Both the position numbers and the translations under genes were made by a program. Of a DNA stretch of 6,652 nucleotides, positions 4,917-6,652 are shown piece after piece. Position 1 is the stretch's first letter, and every line of letters begins with the position of its first letter. Under the pieces are notes generated by a model. The model was not told where the DNA came from. It worked only from the letters and a program-made list of their open reading frames with translations, and made no database searches. Origin of the DNA: Chloroflexota bacterium (lineage in GTDB: Bacteria; Chloroflexota; Ktedonobacteria; Ktedonobacterales; Ktedonobacteraceae); the NCBI GenBank assembly GCA_021828635.1, contig JAJZEJ010000493.1, forward strand, positions 1 through 6,652, given 5' to 3'.

Positions 4917-6578
4917 TTGACAACAGAAAAAATTCGCCTCGTTCCCCTGGGAGGTTTGGGAGAGGTTGGAAAGAACATGATGGTCATCGAATATGGCGAT
5001 GACATCTTTATTGTTGATGTGGGGGTGATGTTCCCTGATGAAGAGATGTTTGGGGTCGATCTGGTCATCCCTGATACCGGCTACCTGGTTGATAAGAAAG
5101 ATCGTATACGCGCTATCCTCATCACGCACGGACATGAAGATCATATTGGCTCACTGCCCTACATTTTACCAATGCTTGATTTTCCTCCCATCTATGCGAC
5201 TCGTCTCACACAGGGTCTGATTCAGGTGAAATTGAAGGAACACCGCCTGGTTGAGAAAACGACGGTCAATCTGATGATGCCGGGGGAGCAAGTACAGTTG
5301 GGGCCATGTGTAGCTGAGTTCTTCCGCGTCAATCACAGCATTCCCGATGCAGTAGGAGTGGTTCTCCATACCCCGATGGGCAATATTGTGCATACCGGCG
5401 ATTATAAATTCGACTACACGCCCGTCGATGGTAAGCCCGCCGACTTCGGCATGCTTGCGCACCTCGGCAAAGAAGGCGTCTTGTTGATGATGGGCGATAG
5501 CACGCGCGTCGAATCGCCCGGCTACACACCCTCGGAGCGCGTCATCAACGACTCGTTTGACAAGATTTTCGCCAACGCGCCCGGACGCATCATGATTGCC
5601 ACCTTTGCCTCGCTGATCTCGCGCGTGCAACAGGTTGTGGATACGGCTGTCCGCTACGACCGTTTTGTCGCGCTCGTCGGACGCAGCATGCTGAATAACG
5701 TACAGATGGCGGCGGAGCTGGGTTACCTGGATATTCCGAAAGGCACGCTGATTCGCGCTGAGGATATCAACAAGTTTAACCCGGAGCAGGTTGTCATCAT
5801 TTGTACCGGTAGTCAGGGCGAACCAACCTCAGCCCTGACACGCATTGCCAATAAAGATCACCGCCTGATTCGTGTGCAGCGCGGTGATACCATCATTCTC
5901 TCGGCGACGCCTATTCCTGGCAATGAGAAGATGATCAATCGCACGATCAATAACCTGTTCCGCCAGGGCGCGGAGGTCTACTATCAGGCCATCTCGCATG
6001 TGCATGTCTCTGGACACGGTGCGCAGGAAGAGCTGAAGCTCATGCTCAGTCTGCTGCAACCACGCTTCTTTGTGCCGGTGCATGGCGAGTATCGCCAGTT
6101 AATCTTGCACGCCAAGATGGCGACGACACTAGGGATACCCGAAGAGCATATAGTGGTGGCGGAAGATGGCGATATCATTGACCTGACGCAGGATGGTATC
6201 CAGATCGTCGATCACGTTACGGCAGGCAATGTCTTCGTTGATGGCTTGAGCGTCGGCGATGTCGGACAGATTGTGCTACGCGACCGCAAAGTGCTTTCGC
6301 AAGATGGCATTTTGATGGCCGTGATGACTGTCGATAAAGAGACGGGTCAGCCTATCGCTGGACCAGATATCGTCTCACGCGGCTTCGTCTATATGCGCGA
6401 TGCCGATGAACTGCTCAACAGCGCCCGCGAGCGTGTCATTGAGTCGCTGAGCAGCCTCAACGGTCATAGTTCCGATTCGTCCTTTGTGAAGGAGAAGATC
6501 AAGCAGACGTTGAGCGAGTTCCTCTATGAGAAGACGCGCCGCCGTCCCATGATTCTCCCCGTCGTCATGGAAGTGTGA
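4917..6578 (+). CDS. rnj: Ribonuclease J (metallo-beta-lactamase/beta-CASP nuclease)
   Basis: RNase J is a zinc-dependent cytoplasmic nuclease with 5'-to-3' exonuclease and endonuclease activity in mRNA decay and rRNA maturation. From TTG 4917 the protein has 553 residues, close to the usual 555. The start IRLVPLGGLGEVGKNM (6-21) is diagnostic. Metal-binding motifs are complete: HGHEDH at 71-76, H140 in NHSIPD, D162 in TGDYK and H389 in PVHGEY. The beta-CASP domain runs from about 210 to 370, with its late motif HVSGHG at 363-368 that binds the RNA 5' phosphate. The C-terminal domain, about 445-553, is also present with the family's DGI and IVSRGFVY blocks (463-465, 485-492) and ends at a normal place. 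Nothing is truncated. Only one copy is visible here, so J1 and J2 cannot be told apart. It stands alone: divergent from the HipA-like operon and closed by a strong terminator. Confidence 0.97.
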   Translation: MTTEKIRLVPLGGLGEVGKNMMVIEYGDDIFIVDVGVMFPDEEMFGVDLVIPDTGYLVDKKDRIRAILITHGHEDHIGSLPYILPMLDFPPIYATRLTQGLIQVKLKEHRLVEKTTVNLMMPGEQVQLGPCVAEFFRVNHSIPDAVGVVLHTPMGNIVHTGDYKFDYTPVDGKPADFGMLAHLGKEGVLLMMGDSTRVESPGYTPSERVINDSFDKIFANAPGRIMIATFASLISRVQQVVDTAVRYDRFVALVGRSMLNNVQMAAELGYLDIPKGTLIRAEDINKFNPEQVVIICTGSQGEPTSALTRIANKDHRLIRVQRGDTIILSATPIPGNEKMINRTINNLFRQGAEVYYQAISHVHVSGHGAQEELKLMLSLLQPRFFVPVHGEYRQLILHAKMATTLGIPEEHIVVAEDGDIIDLTQDGIQIVDHVTAGNVFVDGLSVGDVGQIVLRDRKVLSQDGILMAVMTVDKETGQPIAGPDIVSRGFVYMRDADELLNSARERVIESLSSLNGHSSDSSFVKEKIKQTLSEFLYEKTRRRPMILPVVMEV

Positions 6579-6585
6579 TAGACTC

Positions 6586-6646
6586 TCAAGAAAAAGCCAC
6601 GCCTCATGCTTGCCGCAGGCAAGCATGAGGCGTGGCTTTTTCTTGA
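6586..6646. terminator. Bidirectional intrinsic terminator with a perfect 29-bp inverted repeat
   Basis: The arms 6586-6614 and 6618-6646 are exact reverse complements around the loop GCA. The inner 19 bp are GC-richer (GCCACGCC... to ...GGCGTGGC), flanked by AAAAA on the left and TTTTT at 6637-6641 on the right, so the hairpin can stop transcription from either side. It starts 7 bases after the RNase J stop. The arrangement suggests a convergent gene beyond the window edge, which cannot be checked here. Confidence 0.92.
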
Positions 6647-6652
6647 AAATTC

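Noticed and set aside
5166..5630. 154-codon minus-strand frame inside RNase J
   Set aside because: It is a shadow of a strongly conserved gene; composition is His/Arg-rich and no family is recognised.

Overview
The window reads as ordinary bacterial chromosome of moderate GC content, densely coding, with six confident genes plus one doubtful 28-codon reading frame. Gene content is compatible with a soil Chloroflexota, for example a Ktedonobacteria-type genome: a TTG-started RNase J, a long Gln/Pro-rich extension on a membrane protein, a HipA-like/DUF3037 pair, and promoters of the extended -10 type. This taxonomic guess is inference with modest confidence. No rRNA or tRNA gene, CRISPR array, insertion sequence or attachment site was seen.

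Layout on the plus strand, left part. Bases 2-481 are the 3' part of a type 2 (plant-type) L-asparaginase/isoaspartyl peptidase, cut by the window edge just upstream of its autocleavage site. Three bases later comes a MazG-type nucleotide pyrophosphohydrolase (485-805). After a 145-bp gap that holds an extended -10 promoter candidate and the small reading frame, there is an eight-helix-class UPF0104/LPG-synthase-TM (flippase-like) membrane protein with long disordered tails (951-2714). Seven bases after it starts a signal-less PhnD-like substrate-binding protein (2722-3507), probably in the same operon.

Middle part, minus strand. A DUF3037 gene (3549-3935) and a HipA-like kinase-fold gene (3913-4698) overlap by 23 bp and are transcribed as kinase then DUF3037. 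They converge on the PhnD-like gene. The kinase gene seems to be leaderless: an extended -10 sits exactly where transcription would start on its ATG.

Right part, plus strand. Divergent from the kinase gene, with abutting promoters, is the gene for ribonuclease J (4917-6578), which has a roughly 145-base leader containing a GC hairpin and starts with TTG. It is followed by an almost perfect textbook terminator whose inverted repeat has 29-bp arms and a 3-base loop.

No wholly new system is demonstrated. The best candidate for a poorly understood one is the kinase-fold/DUF3037 pair; second is the flippase-like membrane protein with its soluble PhnD-like partner.
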